NCBI GenBank assembly: GCA_033557465.1
Contig: CM066039.1
Coordinates: 46,591,788 to 46,655,787 of the forward strand
Reading direction: 5' to 3'
Length of the DNA stretch: 64,000 nucleotides
Origin: Ichthyophis bannanicus
Lineage: Eukaryota > Chordata > Amphibia > Gymnophiona > Ichthyophiidae
Position 1 is the stretch's first letter. Every line of letters begins with the position of its first letter. Below, piece after piece: positions 33,601 to 43,541 of this stretch. Below the pieces are notes generated by a model, which did not search any database, had not been told where the DNA came from, and saw nothing but the letters and a program-made list of their open reading frames with translations. A program made the position numbers and the translations under genes.

Positions 33601-33878
33601 AAAACAGCCACATACATGTGCACAAACATTGAGCATATAAGAGCGAGGTTAGACACAAAGCAAAGAAATGTGCAAAAAATGTTGTACAGGTATGTATGTA
33701 AGAATAGAAAACGCAAACCGCACCATTGCAATACATGAAGACAAACACCCGATGGTGTGAAAATAAAATTAATAAATGAGATCCGACACTGTGGTAATAA
33801 CTAGCAAATTTTTATTTCAAAGCTTAGTAAAAACACGATATTTGTCAACACAGTTTAGATTTTAAAGTCATTCTTGGG

Positions 33879-35606
33879 TCAATCAATCTCCTGGTGGGCC
33901 CGATTCTTCTTCCCCCGAATGCTTCTCTTGGTGCGCTGCTTGGCGTATTTTTCATCTGGGGTTTCCCGCAGCAGCAACCAGCAGAAATCAGCCATCATAG
34001 TGGTGTTCCATCTTCCTTGGTACCTTCTCTCTGCGTCCTTGATGTCCTGGTGAAACCTTTAACCTTGTTCTTCACTGTACGCCCCCAAGTTTTCGGGAAA
34101 GTAGTTTACATGGGAGTGCAAGAAATGGACTTTCAGGCTCATGTTACAGCCTTGTTCTTTGAAGGCATTGAGCATCCTGGCAACAATATCCTTATAGTTC
34201 TCATCCCGCCTGTTCCCCAAGAATTTGAGAACAACATCCTTGAAGGAATCCCAGGCTTCTTTTTCCTTCTCAGACATTGTTTCAGCGAATGCTGCATCTG
34301 AAATGAGTTTCCTTATATCAGGGCCAACAAACACTCCTTCCTTTAGCTTTGCTTCAGAAAGTCGGGGGAACTTTGAGCAAAGGTACCGAAAGCACTCACC
34401 ATCTTTTGGAAGGGACTTGATGAATTGCTTAATGAGACCCAACTTAATGTGGAGAGGTGGTAATAGAATTATATCACGAGGTACCAAGCTCTCATGAAGA
34501 ACATTTTTCTCACCGGGTCTCAAATACTCCCGAATTGGCCAGTCTTTTTTCCCCCAGTGTAGGTCGCGGGCCCGGCTATCCCACAAGCAAAGGAAGCAGG
34601 GATATTTGGTGAAACCGGATTGCTGCCCTAATAGCATGGATAGAATTTTAAAGTCTTCACAAATCATCCACTTATGCTCATCATAACGAATCTTCTGAAG
34701 AATCAGGGCCAAATTCTCGTATTTTTCTTGGAGAATAACAGAGTGAGCAATAGGAACTGAAGCGAATGTGTTGCCATTATGAAGAAGAACACCTTTTATG
34801 CTGTCTTTTGACGAATCAATGAACAGCCGCCATTCAGCAGGATCATACTTGAGTTTAAACTTTTCCATCACTCCGTATATATCGTTGCAAAATACCAAAT
34901 CTTCCTCTTTGCTGAAATACTTCAAAAATTGTGTCTCGCGGTTGCGGTACCAATAAAAAGTTGTTCCTGGTGACAATAGATTTTTCTGTTTAAGCCGAGA
35001 ACCTAGCAGTTGGGCAGCATCTTTTGGGAGTCCTAAATCCCGGACTAAATCATTCAATTCAGCTTGAGAGAAAAGTTCAGGTTTCGGATCTGGTTCAGTT
35101 TCAAACTCGGAAGTACTGGACTCATCGGGAAAAGCCATCTGATGAGTCTCATCATGATCAGAACCGTCCACACAAATATGATCCAAAGATTTTGGTGGTT
35201 CAGGCACAGGTACTTCGCTGCTATGAGGCATAGGCCTAATTGCTGAGGGAAGGTTGGGGTAACTTATTACGTTCTTATTTTTTAAGTTGTATCCCTTCAC
35301 AATGCAAGAGCAAAAATAGCAGTCACTGCTGTGGTCTCTTTGTTCACGCCACATCATAGGTATTCCGAAACGAAATGCTTGTTTTTTACCTTTCATCCAT
35401 AAGCGTAGATCTTCCTCACATGTCTTGCACACTTTGTGAGGAGCCCATGGTTTGTCTTGATCGCCTAACTTCAAACCGAAATAGGCGAAATATACTTTTT
35501 TAATAAATGCAGAAATGTTCCTCTGCCGCTTTTTCACGGTATATTCCCCACAAATAAAACAAAAACTGTCCGGAGAGTTGACGCAACCTCTGGCTCTGTG
35601 AGCCAT
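33879..35606 (-). pseudogene. Transposase-like gene of an uncharacterised animal family, one in-frame stop
   Basis: 575 codons from the ATG at 35604-35606 to the TGA at 33879-33881, one frame throughout, broken only by TAA at 34059-34061 (codon 516). I chose the internal ATG because MAHRARGCVNSPDSFC is the start usual in this family; the frame is open 33 codons further upstream. N-terminus: a Cys cluster (CFICG about residue 15, CKTCEEDL about residue 60) like a treble-clef or ZAD-type finger, then a second CxxC (CYFCSCIVKG). Centre: RLFIDSSKDSIKGVLLHNG and CEDFKILSMLLGQQSG, possible RNase H-fold Asp positions, then PCFLCLWDSRARDLHWGKKD and LLPPLHIKLGLIKQF. After the stop the frame continues RFHQDIKDAERRYQGRW and MMADFCWLLLRETP to a Lys/Arg-rich end. 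I recall many such unnamed multicopy proteins in arthropods and cnidarians; the transposase role is inferred from the TIRs. Confidence 0.8.
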
Positions 35607-36111
35607 CACAAATACACAGCACTGCAAACTACAACTGTAGTGAACCACTTCGGAATAAAGCTGGATTACGACTGAGCAAACAAAAAGGTAATAATGAACT
35701 TGCAAGAAACTGAAATTTGACAGGAACGTTCATGTCGCAACCACCGTGTTTGAGCGAGCGAACGAGGCGAGGCGAACAGGAAAGAACATGCGCCAGCGCG
35801 AGTACTGGATTTAGCCCCCCGCCTCCCAATTGTCCTGTTAATGTATAAAATGAATACAAAACACTCTAAAATATCACGAGGGAGTGTTTCTAGTTAGTTA
35901 ACCATTACAACCTCTATTTTGGGCCAAGAAAATAAACTGCAGTTGGCTAAAAAGAAATTATGTGAACATTCCTTATATGGGTAAGAAATCTAATTTTGCA
36001 AGAAAACGTGACGTGATGGAACATTTTGGCTATTTTTCCTGGATTCAGCACCCCAAAATCTATAGGAATCAGTTGCAAAACTGGAGGTAGTTTTTTGGTA
36101 GTGTACCTGTG

Positions 36112-37039
36112 TAATCAAAAAGACAAGTAGGGTCAAGTGAAGGTTTCTGGAGGAGAGATGTGACCGCAGTATGCTTGAAGGCTGCTGGAACAATTGCAGT
36201 GGAGGGCAATAGGTTGAGAATGTGAGTGATGGAAGGGATGACAGAGGAGGAGATGGAGTTAGGATGATGGGTAGGATAGGATCAGAGGAACAGGTATTGA
36301 GTTTAGAGGAGGAAAAAAGATGAGCGTTTTCCTCTTCGGAGATCTTAGAAAAGGACGAAAGGGTAGCAGAGATTGAGGGGAAGAGTTGGAATTGAAGAGC
36401 AGGAAGAGGGGATGAAGCTGATCTAGTGGGGAATTTGAGTGTAATCTTGTGGATTTTGCCATGGAAATAGTCGCTAGGATTTGGGCAGAAAGGGAAGAAG
36501 GGGTCGGAAGCGGAGGCGAGTTGAGAGTTGAAAAGAGATGGCGAGGGTCAGAGGCAAGAGAGTTAGTGAGATGGACATAGTAGTTTTGTTTGGCAAGTGC
36601 TATGGCTGTTTGGAAGGAGGCAAGCATGAATTTGAATTGAAGAAAGCCAGCAAGGGTGTGGAATTTAAGCCAAATGCGTTCAGCTGAGCGGGCACAGGAG
36701 TGTAGGTAGCAGGTAGTCAAAGACAGCCAGAGCTGAAGTACAGTACGCCTCACAGGACGTGACGTGGGAGGAGCAAGAGCATCCAGAGCAGAGGAGAGTG
36801 CAGTGTTATAGGAAGTTACTTCCTCATCAACAGACTCAGATGACATAGTGGAAGAAAGAGATGATAAGACAATACTAGAGAGAGCTGATGGATCGATAGT
36901 ATGAAGATTTCTAAAAAGGTAGGAGGAGAGTGGGCGAGACTGAGGCGGGGAGTAATGAAGAGTGAAGCTTAGCAGGTGATGGTCAGATAAGGGAAGAACT
37001 GAGGTATGGAAATTAGAGGGTAAACAATAAGGGGGTTAT
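36112..37039 (-). pseudogene. L2-A linker between endonuclease and RT
   Basis: Open minus frame 36259-36846 reads ALDALAPPTSRPVRR, ERIWLKFHTLAGFLQFKF, AIALAKQNYYVHLTNSLA and DPRHLFSTLNS. This matches the region linking EN to RT in L2/CR1 elements. Upstream sequence (36850-37020) continues the EN C-terminus with a PLSDHHLLSF-like word in another frame. RT begins after the transposon, at 30324. Confidence 0.75.
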
Positions 37040-37648
37040 CTCGAGGCACGAATAGCAGGGATGGATGTTATTTATGCCTTTTCCCAGTCCCATCCACCTT
37101 CCCCGCGTCTTGTATGGGGAAGGTAGATGGGGGCAGGACAGGGGAATTGTGGGGGGTGGCGTTAGGGTACGCAGTGGGCGGTCGTCAGCCTCAGACATAC
37201 AGGGCTGATTCTAATGTCGGCCCTGTATGTCCAGGACCGGCGACTTCCACGGGGAAATTATTCCAGCTCTGAGGTGGAATAAGTTCTCCTAGTTGCCAGG
37301 GATCGGCGGGCCTGGGGTGCAGATGGGGCGGGAGGGGCCAAGGACATTCCCCATAGCCCGACCCTGGCCTTAGGAGGCCAGATCGGGAGTCGAGCTGCAG
37401 GGAAATCACTGCTGTAGCCGGTGGCCGGGGATCGCGGCTCTTCAATGGAGTCATGGTGCCATGGCAACTGGATGCCATGGTGCCATGGCTCCATTGAAGA
37501 GCCCTGACTGAGTTAGCCAGGGAAGGCCTGAACGTGCAGGCCCGATGGAATCGGGGTCCCAGCCTGCACGTACAGGCCTGTTCACGATTCTGATCCCACG
37601 GGGCTAGACATGCCTCGCGGGATCAGAATCGCGACTCCCTCTGTGCAT
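37040..37648 (+). repeat. GC-rich multi-hairpin repeat, copy 2
   Basis: At least six stem-loops in series: 37090-37130 (CCATCCACCTTCCCC arms, 14/15), 37194-37231 (GACATACAGGGC/GCCCTGTATGTC, perfect 12 bp), 37257-37284 (ATTATTCCAGCTC arms, two mismatches), 37436-37503 (31-nt arms with about three mismatches, outer GGCTCTTCAATGGA), 37527-37576 (CCTGAACGTGCAGGC arms, 14/15) and 37585-37631 (CGATTCTGATCCC/GGGATCAGAATCG, perfect 13 bp). It interrupts L2-A. Same stem order as copy 3, reversed relative to copy 1. Confidence 0.8.
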
Positions 37649-37880
37649 CATGTCTTTTAGAGAAGAAAACAAGATCATGGCAGTGACCGTGCTGATGAGT
37701 GGGGGCAGTAGAGCAAAGCTGGAGGTTGAATGAGGAGGTAAGGGAAAGGAGCTTAGAAGCATAGAGGTAAGAAGGGTTATCGACATGAATAGTAAAGTCA
37801 GTGAAAATAAGGGAGAGGGAAGATGAACCCAGAAAGAAGGAAAGCCATGAGTCAGAGAGAAAGATCAAGGTGGACTTGTC
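37649..37880 (-). pseudogene. L2-A endonuclease fragment
   Basis: Minus reading LSDSWLSFFLGSSSLSLIF, then ASKLLSLTSSFNLQLCSTAP and THQHGHCHDLVFFS, the late EN region of L2 (usual form ...PTH..GH.LDLVF). Truncated at the 5' side near 37880; continues at 37039 after the hairpin repeat. Confidence 0.7.
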
Positions 37881-38795
37881 AGGGGGTCTATGCCCTGCTT
37901 TGTTGCTGATATATTGAGGCTGCGTAAATAATTTGCTTGGTGCTGCTCCTGTGATTTCCTAGTCCCAGAGGTACCGACTGCAGGCTTTCTATAGCAGAAC
38001 TCTGAGTGACTCACTTCGCACCTAGGAAATTTTCCATTTTGGCTCTGCAGTGAGTGTGATAAATTGTGACTGGTTCTACATTATGCCCTATGCCGCTGTA
38101 TCATAATCACTGCTGATTGACTTTCATTGCTTATATACCATTTCTGCTGATATATTGTGATTTGCTGTTGATGAATTATGGTTGCTGTTGAGGATACTAC
38201 GTGATGCGATAAAACACTGCAATTGTTGATCTATTTCTGCAAAGTCGTCCCTTCCCTGCAGGGACATGCTTTAATCCAAATTTCTCCTCGCTCTTTCCTT
38301 TCTGTTCCATTTTGTCTCTTTGCTCTTCCCCCCCTTCTCTTCTCCTTCTTCTCTGTCCTCCAGTGCAGTGAAAATAGGACGATACTGAACTGGTGGTGTG
38401 CGTTTCCTTTGGTGCACTACGGCTCCTGCCTTTCTTCCTTTGCCTGTTGATCCTGGACTCTCACAATTAGCTCTCTCACATTGCCAAAGGAGGGAGAAGT
38501 TGCCCACAAGTGAGAACCCCATCCTCCTTGCCTTAGCGGCCACTTCCACTAGTCCCATTTTTCTAGTGACACTAACTCTCTGAACCTAGCAGAGAGATCT
38601 CAACCACAGAGACTGAAAAGACAGGGAGAGTGAACTGAACAACACAAAAGAGACATTTTAGTTTATGCTCTGGAAGACAAAGACAAAGGGCACGAGCTGT
38701 TCATCTCCTGACATTCTCTTTGCTTCAAAAGAGAAGAAATGAATGCCGAAAGTTCAAAGGATATGAATAATTCCGGGAACATTGTCCTGCAATTT
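37881..38795. other. No gene; degenerate repeat then C/T-rich stretch
   Basis: 37905-38240 repeats words such as TTGCTGATATATTG and TGCTGATATATTGTGATTTG, matching the left flank of L2-A (28536-28837). 38270-38370 is pyrimidine-rich. No coding signature. Confidence 0.4.
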
Positions 38796-38900
38796 CTTAA
38801 ATTTTTATTTATTTAAATTATTTCTATACCGCGCTCTTTAAAATCAGCGCGGTTTACATGTAACATCAATTTGTACAATGCGGCGGAACATGCAATGTAC
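38796..38900 (-). mobile_element. L2-like 3' tail
   Basis: TTTATTTATTTAAATTATTT, CTATACCGCGCTC and GCGCGGTTTACATGTAAC: reverse complement of the L2 terminal block. No coding part. Confidence 0.6.
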
Positions 38901-38965
38901 ATTACAGAGAACAGGTATTGTAACTTGGGTTTCAACGTGGGTAACTATATACAAACAGAGCTCAC

Positions 38966-39104
38966 TAAGGGGTATGTGTGCTAAAGGTTAACATGTGTTA
39001 AGTAAAGTTAACATGCATTAAGCGCTGCCACTGCCCATTTATTTCTGTGGACCGTTGCAGCAACTTTACTTAACACGCGTTAACCTTTAGTAAACATGCC
39101 CTTA
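38966..39104. mobile_element. 139-bp fold-back MITE
   Basis: Arms of about 44 nt (38966-39010 and 39060-39104) are inverted repeats with few mismatches. Shared words are CTAAAGGTTAAC and GTGTTAAGTAAAGTT on one side and their complements on the other. The element starts TAAGGG and ends CCCTTA. The short central part is unique. A TA target duplication is possible but not distinguishable from the TIR. Confidence 0.75.
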
Positions 39105-39224
39105 AATGTCACTGCTCTATAACTGTGTTACTTACTCTACCAGTTTCTTCTTCGCTAAGTTGTGTTTTTCCCTAAGAAACATAGGCACATTTCAATATCT
39201 GAGTTAAATGTATAAAATAACACT

Positions 39225-40027
39225 GCAACACGAAGCAAGGTTCCACATTAGAAACCACCACCCAGAAAAAAGATTTAGATGTTATCATGGATAATACGTT
39301 GAAACCCTCCGCCCAATGTGCAGCGGCAGCCAAGAGAACAAATAGAATGCTAGGAATCATAAGGAAAGGAATGGAGAATAAAACAAAGGATATTATAATG
39401 CCTCTGTATCGTTCCATAGTGCGACCGCACCTTGAATATTGTGTGTAATTCTGGTCGACGTATCTTAAAAAGGATATAGCATTATTAGAAAAGGTGCAGA
39501 GAAGAGCCACTAAAATGGTAAAGGGGATGGAAGGATACTCCTATGAAGAGAGGCTAAAAAGATTAGGGCTCTTCAACTTGGAAAAAAGATGACTGAGGTC
39601 TATAAATTAATGAATGGAGTGAAACGGGTAAATGTAGATCGATTGTTTATGCCATCAAAATATAGAAAGACTAGGGGACATGCAATGAAGCTACAGGGTA
39701 ACCTATTTAAGACTAATAAGAGAAAATACTTTTTCACTCAACATGTAAACAAGCTCTGGAATTTGCTACCGGAGGATGTAGTGAAAGCTGTTATTATAGC
39801 CGTGTTTAAAAAAGGTTTGGAGAAGTTCCTGGAGGAAAGGTCCATAAACCATTATTAAAAGGGACCCGGGATATCACTGCTTGACCCAATACAAGCATTG
39901 AGGAGCCTGTGTCTTTTGGGGAGACTGCTAGGTGCGTAAGACCTAGTTTGGCCACTGTTGGAAACAGGATACTGGGCTTGATGGACCTTGGTCTGACCCA
40001 GTATGGCATATCTTATGTTCTTATGTC
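39225..40027 (+). mobile_element. CR1 copy 3, 3' third
   Basis: Plus-strand CR1 with the RT C-terminus and 3'UTR, ending in tandem TTATGTTC at about 40010-40027. Coding words [32 protein letters not shown] and [13 protein letters not shown] are readable, with a stop after LEYCV and a deletion in the 'EKRRLRGD' region. 5' truncated. Confidence 0.9.
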
Positions 40028-40496
40028 TGACTTTAGTTTTTGGTTGTTGTTTTTTTTTTTAGATAACTGAAGAGTAAGCATTTCTACAGCTTGCATGATT
40101 TCTGAGTAGAGCAATGCAGCAATTGCCCAGGAGCATCTTAGGTAGTGGAGCTGAGGGGTGGGTACTGCCATCTTCTCAGACTCTGGTTCATCATTGTTAA
40201 TGTCACAGGAGCCAAAAGCCTCCCTCAGGGTCCTACAGCCTCTAGTAGACTTTCCACAGGTATCATGCCCATTACCTTGGAAAATGTGAACCGCATGAAC
40301 ATGACCCATCTGATCTCCAACCTGAGCCAGGTATACAGTGGTTCCCAAGCATTGGCATAAGTTCAAATTAAAGGTCTCAGTTTCAGAAATGGCCCCTAGA
40401 AGAGAAGAGACAGGGCAGGTGTTTTTCCTTCTTGGATTTTTACAGTGCAGGGGCTGCTTGGGCAGAATTTGCAGGTCTAAAATGCAGCACTACACA
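40028..40496. other. No gene recognised
   Basis: The minus ORF (40013-40366) is partly CR1 antisense; no domain. Confidence 0.3.
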
Positions 40497-41275
40497 GTCT
40501 TTTCCCCATGACCCCCCATTTACTGAGCTGCATTGGTTGCCTAACACGGGAATTAATGCATGCTAACAGTGCGGGCTCATGCTAACCATTAATGCAGTTC
40601 CATAACAGGTGGTTAATGTGGGAATTATACTGTAGTGCACTATATTTATATTTATTTATGCTTATTTATAGATTTGATAAGCTGTATTTCAACACAGTCA
40701 TCAAAGCAGTATTCATTAGTAATGCAATAAAACGAAGTAGGCTAATGCCAAAAAGATAAAAACAAAAGATAGAAAAAGTAAATAAAACAAATATTTAAGG
40801 ATACAGAAAAAAAAATCATAACTTGTAAGAATATCTAGTATCAGCTAAAAAAGAGGAAAATGTGTCCATCCCGGTCCCAAGGATAGACTGCGCCACAAGG
40901 TCTCCAAAGGCCTGCAGATAAAACCAGATATTTAAATTAAGTTGATAAGTTGTGGAAAGGAGTGTATCATGGGTAGGGAATGCACCTTACAGTTAATGTT
41001 GAGGTAGATACCATGCATTAACGTTTAACGTGACAAATAATGCAGAGCAGTTAAGGTCACCTTGAGTTGAAGCTACTGTAGCTGTATTGCGTTATCTGTC
41101 ATGCAGTCAACATGCAATGAAGAATTTCCCTCCACATAAACTGAAGGGAACATGCTTGGGCCACCCCTAACAGTTAACACAGCGACTTTGCGGTTACTGT
41201 GTGCTTATTTTGGCAGTTACTACATGGTAACTGCAAAACCTTACTGCAGTCTAGTAATCAGGGGCCCATATGATT
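40497..41275. mobile_element. Possible TIR element interrupted by an L2-like tail
   Basis: Left end ACCCCCCATTTACTGAGCTG and right end CAGTCTAGTAATCAGGGGCC are imperfect inverted repeats. The interior has many GTTAATG/CATTAAC words. A minus-strand L2-like segment (about 40640-40930) sits in the middle. Class uncertain. Confidence 0.45.
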
Positions 41276-41938
41276 TGCTTCTGCAGTACTGATGGCTATG
41301 AATAAAGGACTGGCCTTTATTGTGACTGGTAATTTTCTTCACTATATTATGCTTTTACATCACAGTGCTGGCGAGTTTTAGGTGGAAAAGATTGACTCTG
41401 GGCCATGACTGAGGTTTTGTAAGTAACTCAGCCGGTGCCTAACTGATGAGAGTTAGGGATGTATTTCAGTAATTAAGGAAAAAATTGTCACATTTTGTTT
41501 CAGAGCTACTTATGTCATTGTTACTTCTCTGCAAGGATTCCGGATGATCTGGATAAAATGGTTTGTAGCACCAGGGGATGTTGGAAGCCATTGTGCAACA
41601 TGGGTATGATTTACGCAATTATAATCTATAAAAGATGCTAATTCAGATGAAGTGAATGATGTTATTTGATGAAGGGACCTATGTGGTATCGAGCTCAGTT
41701 TCTACAACTTCTTTGGTTGGCTCAGTACCAGGTGTTACAACCTACAGAAAATCATCAAGACAGCGCAGGACATTTTTTAACCCTTTCAAAGATTTGTTCC
41801 ATCACTCACTAGAAGATTGCTGGTGCACTTGAAATGCCAAAGCAAAATGATCTTAACTCAAAAAAAGCCTTCTTACAGACTTATGATTGTATGGTATAGA
41901 GCCCATATCAACACACATCTGTGAAAGGTCCAGCTTAA
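41276..41938. other. No gene recognised
   Basis: No coding signature or repeat boundary seen. Confidence 0.3.
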
Positions 41939-41996
41939 TGGGCTTGGGCTTGATGGACCTTGGTCTGACCCAGTATGGCATATCTTATGTTCTTAA
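41939..41996 (+). mobile_element. CR1 copy 4, 3' terminus only
   Basis: GGGCTTGATGGACCTTGGTC, CCCAGTATGGCATATC and the TTATGTTC end: only the last 55 bp or so of CR1. Confidence 0.85.
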
Positions 41997-42339
41997 TGAA
42001 ATGCTTACTGTCTGCTAATGCTTCTGGGAACTGGGCAGGGAATATTTGTAAACATTTAAATACTGATTTATTGGCATCATATCATCTCCAAATGGCTGAA
42101 TGGACTCAACATCTTACTATGGGTCAATGGCGATTGGAACAGTCCGTTTGCTATGCGCCACTGGAGAGAGAATTCCCACATCTTGTAAATGTCTTGATTC
42201 AGTTTCAACAGGTCTGTGAAATATTATTTTGACTTCTGGTGCTATATTGACTCTGACCTGATGGTATCTTGTAGTTCCAATGCCAGTCTTCAAAAATGAC
42301 TGTAGCAATCCTAACTCTTTTGAATGTTCACAATAGATT

Positions 42340-42910
42340 TTTATAGTAAATTTCTTTATTAAACCAAACAGAATTATAACAACTGTTGGTAAATTGTTTT
42401 CTTATACATACCAACTTACAGATCAAGAAAACAGATATACATTTTTCATCATTTTAAGACCCTTCACCTAGCGCCCCATTTCCACCCACCTTATCCTAAC
42501 CCATTTACTGACTCCATCAGTAATGACCAAAACTAGCTGCTTTTACAAAGGGTATGGTGAAAACTTGCTTATATTAACAAAGATTATTCAAGACAAGAAT
42601 TCTGGCTCTGTGTGGTAATAAGTTCCAATATGGATCCTATATGTCCTAGATTCTCCTCAATTTTCCAACGTCTGTATCCCCTACCCACATTCTCTCCAAA
42701 CTTGATAGTTCTACTGTCCATTGAGAGAGAGTTGAGGGATCCATCAGTCTCCACTGCAGTAGAATACACTTTAACTTGTGAGTGCTTATCCCATTTTTCC
42801 AGGGAAGGAAACAGTGTAAAGTCCTTAAAGAGCATTGTCTTTAATGAATGGGGAAATTGTAAACCCAATATAGTCTCCCAAACTGTCTTATAATCAGGCA
42901 AAACCAAAAT
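42340..42910 (-). mobile_element. Possible L1-type 3' end
   Basis: On the minus strand the segment ends TTAATAAAGAAATTTAC, like the tail of the L1 fragment at 28266. Upstream is a 107-codon open frame (42584-42907) with no domain I can name. L1 assignment is tentative. Confidence 0.3.
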
Positions 42911-42954
42911 AGGTGACCCAATGAGTTGCTAGCCTTTGTAAAGCAGCTCGCCAT

Positions 42955-43165
42955 TGCCGCTGAACCTAAAACCCAGAGATTCAATGCTAGAGCCATAAAC
43001 ACTGCTAGATACGGCTACCTTGATTCAATGTATCCTATATACCCTCATGTTAAATGTTGTAAAGCACCCAAATGTTAAATGTAACCCAATTGTGATGTGA
43101 TGTAACCACTTTGATTGTAGGATAAGGTGGTATATAAGACTGTCTAAATAAATAAATAAGTATTA
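42955..43165 (+). mobile_element. L2-like 3' tail
   Basis: CATGTTAAATGTTGTAAAGC, CCACTTTGATTGTAGGATAA and GGTGGTATATAAGACTG, ending in AAATAAATAAATAAG: L2-type terminal block on the plus strand. Resembles the tail of the SINE at 21441-21718, so it could be that SINE without its head. Confidence 0.6.
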
Positions 43166-43237
43166 TGCTACATAATTCATAATGTTCATAGTGTTCCAGA
43201 GTTACGGATTGTTTAGTCTGCTAGTTCCTTCAACAAA

Positions 43238-43541
43238 CTGGCCACCAGCACTGAATACCCAGGCGAGTCAGACAGTGTGGAAGCTAATCGGGCAGCGATA
43301 ATATTCAGCCGCTAACCACTTAGCTTCTGTGGTGAAAGTTAGGCCACCTTTTAAGGTGCCTAACTTTTGTCACTCAAGGCTAACTGGGCAGCGGCTGATG
43401 ATTGATGCTGCTTGGTTATCACCGGCTGCTGACTCCTCTCCGCCCCTGGAAAGCCTGGAAGCTAGCATCAGGATGTTCAGCGGTGGAACCTGGAGATAGG
43501 GTCTACTAACCACATTAATTGTGTTGAATATCAGGACCACA
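43238..43541. mobile_element. GGGCCYGATATTCA MITE, copy D (diverged)
   Basis: Shares GCCTAACTTTTGTCAC, AATATTCAGC and the GGAAGCTA words with copy B and ends TTGAATATCAGGACC. The left terminus is eroded. It abuts the L1 reverse transcriptase remnant on its right. Confidence 0.55.

Larger units (their letters stand above)
30325..36111 (-). mobile_element. 5.8-kb DNA transposon with TIRs, 3-bp TSD and own gene
   Basis: Ends begin CACAGGTACACTA (30325) and finish TAGTGTACCTGTG (36111), inverted repeats. Inside the termini similarity continues: both ends carry GCTGAATCCA about 65-75 bp in and CCATCACGT about 100-110 bp in, as inverted copies. TAA precedes (30322-30324) and follows (36112-36114). 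Removing the element and one TAA rejoins the L2-A RT. It carries a 575-codon gene (33879-35606) and a later L2-B insertion (about 30625-33600). The superfamily is not certain: a 3-bp TAA duplication fits PIF/Harbinger or CMC/EnSpm, while the CACAGG end matches neither exactly. Confidence 0.85.
28838..37880 (-). mobile_element. L2-A LINE, split by a DNA transposon and a hairpin repeat
   Basis: Composite locus. L2-A occupies 37649-37880 (EN part), 36112-37039 (linker) and 28838-30324 (RT, 3'UTR and AGT-rich tail at 28838-28862), all minus strand and in the expected 5'-to-3' order. It is interrupted by the 30325-36111 transposon and the 37040-37648 GC-rich repeat. The order of segments only makes sense if both are later insertions. 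Confidence 0.85.

Noticed and set aside
35735..35775. CpG-rich patch as a promoter of the transposase-like gene
   Set aside because: Only about 40 bp of GCGAGCGAAC-type sequence, with no TATA in the right orientation; not enough to call.
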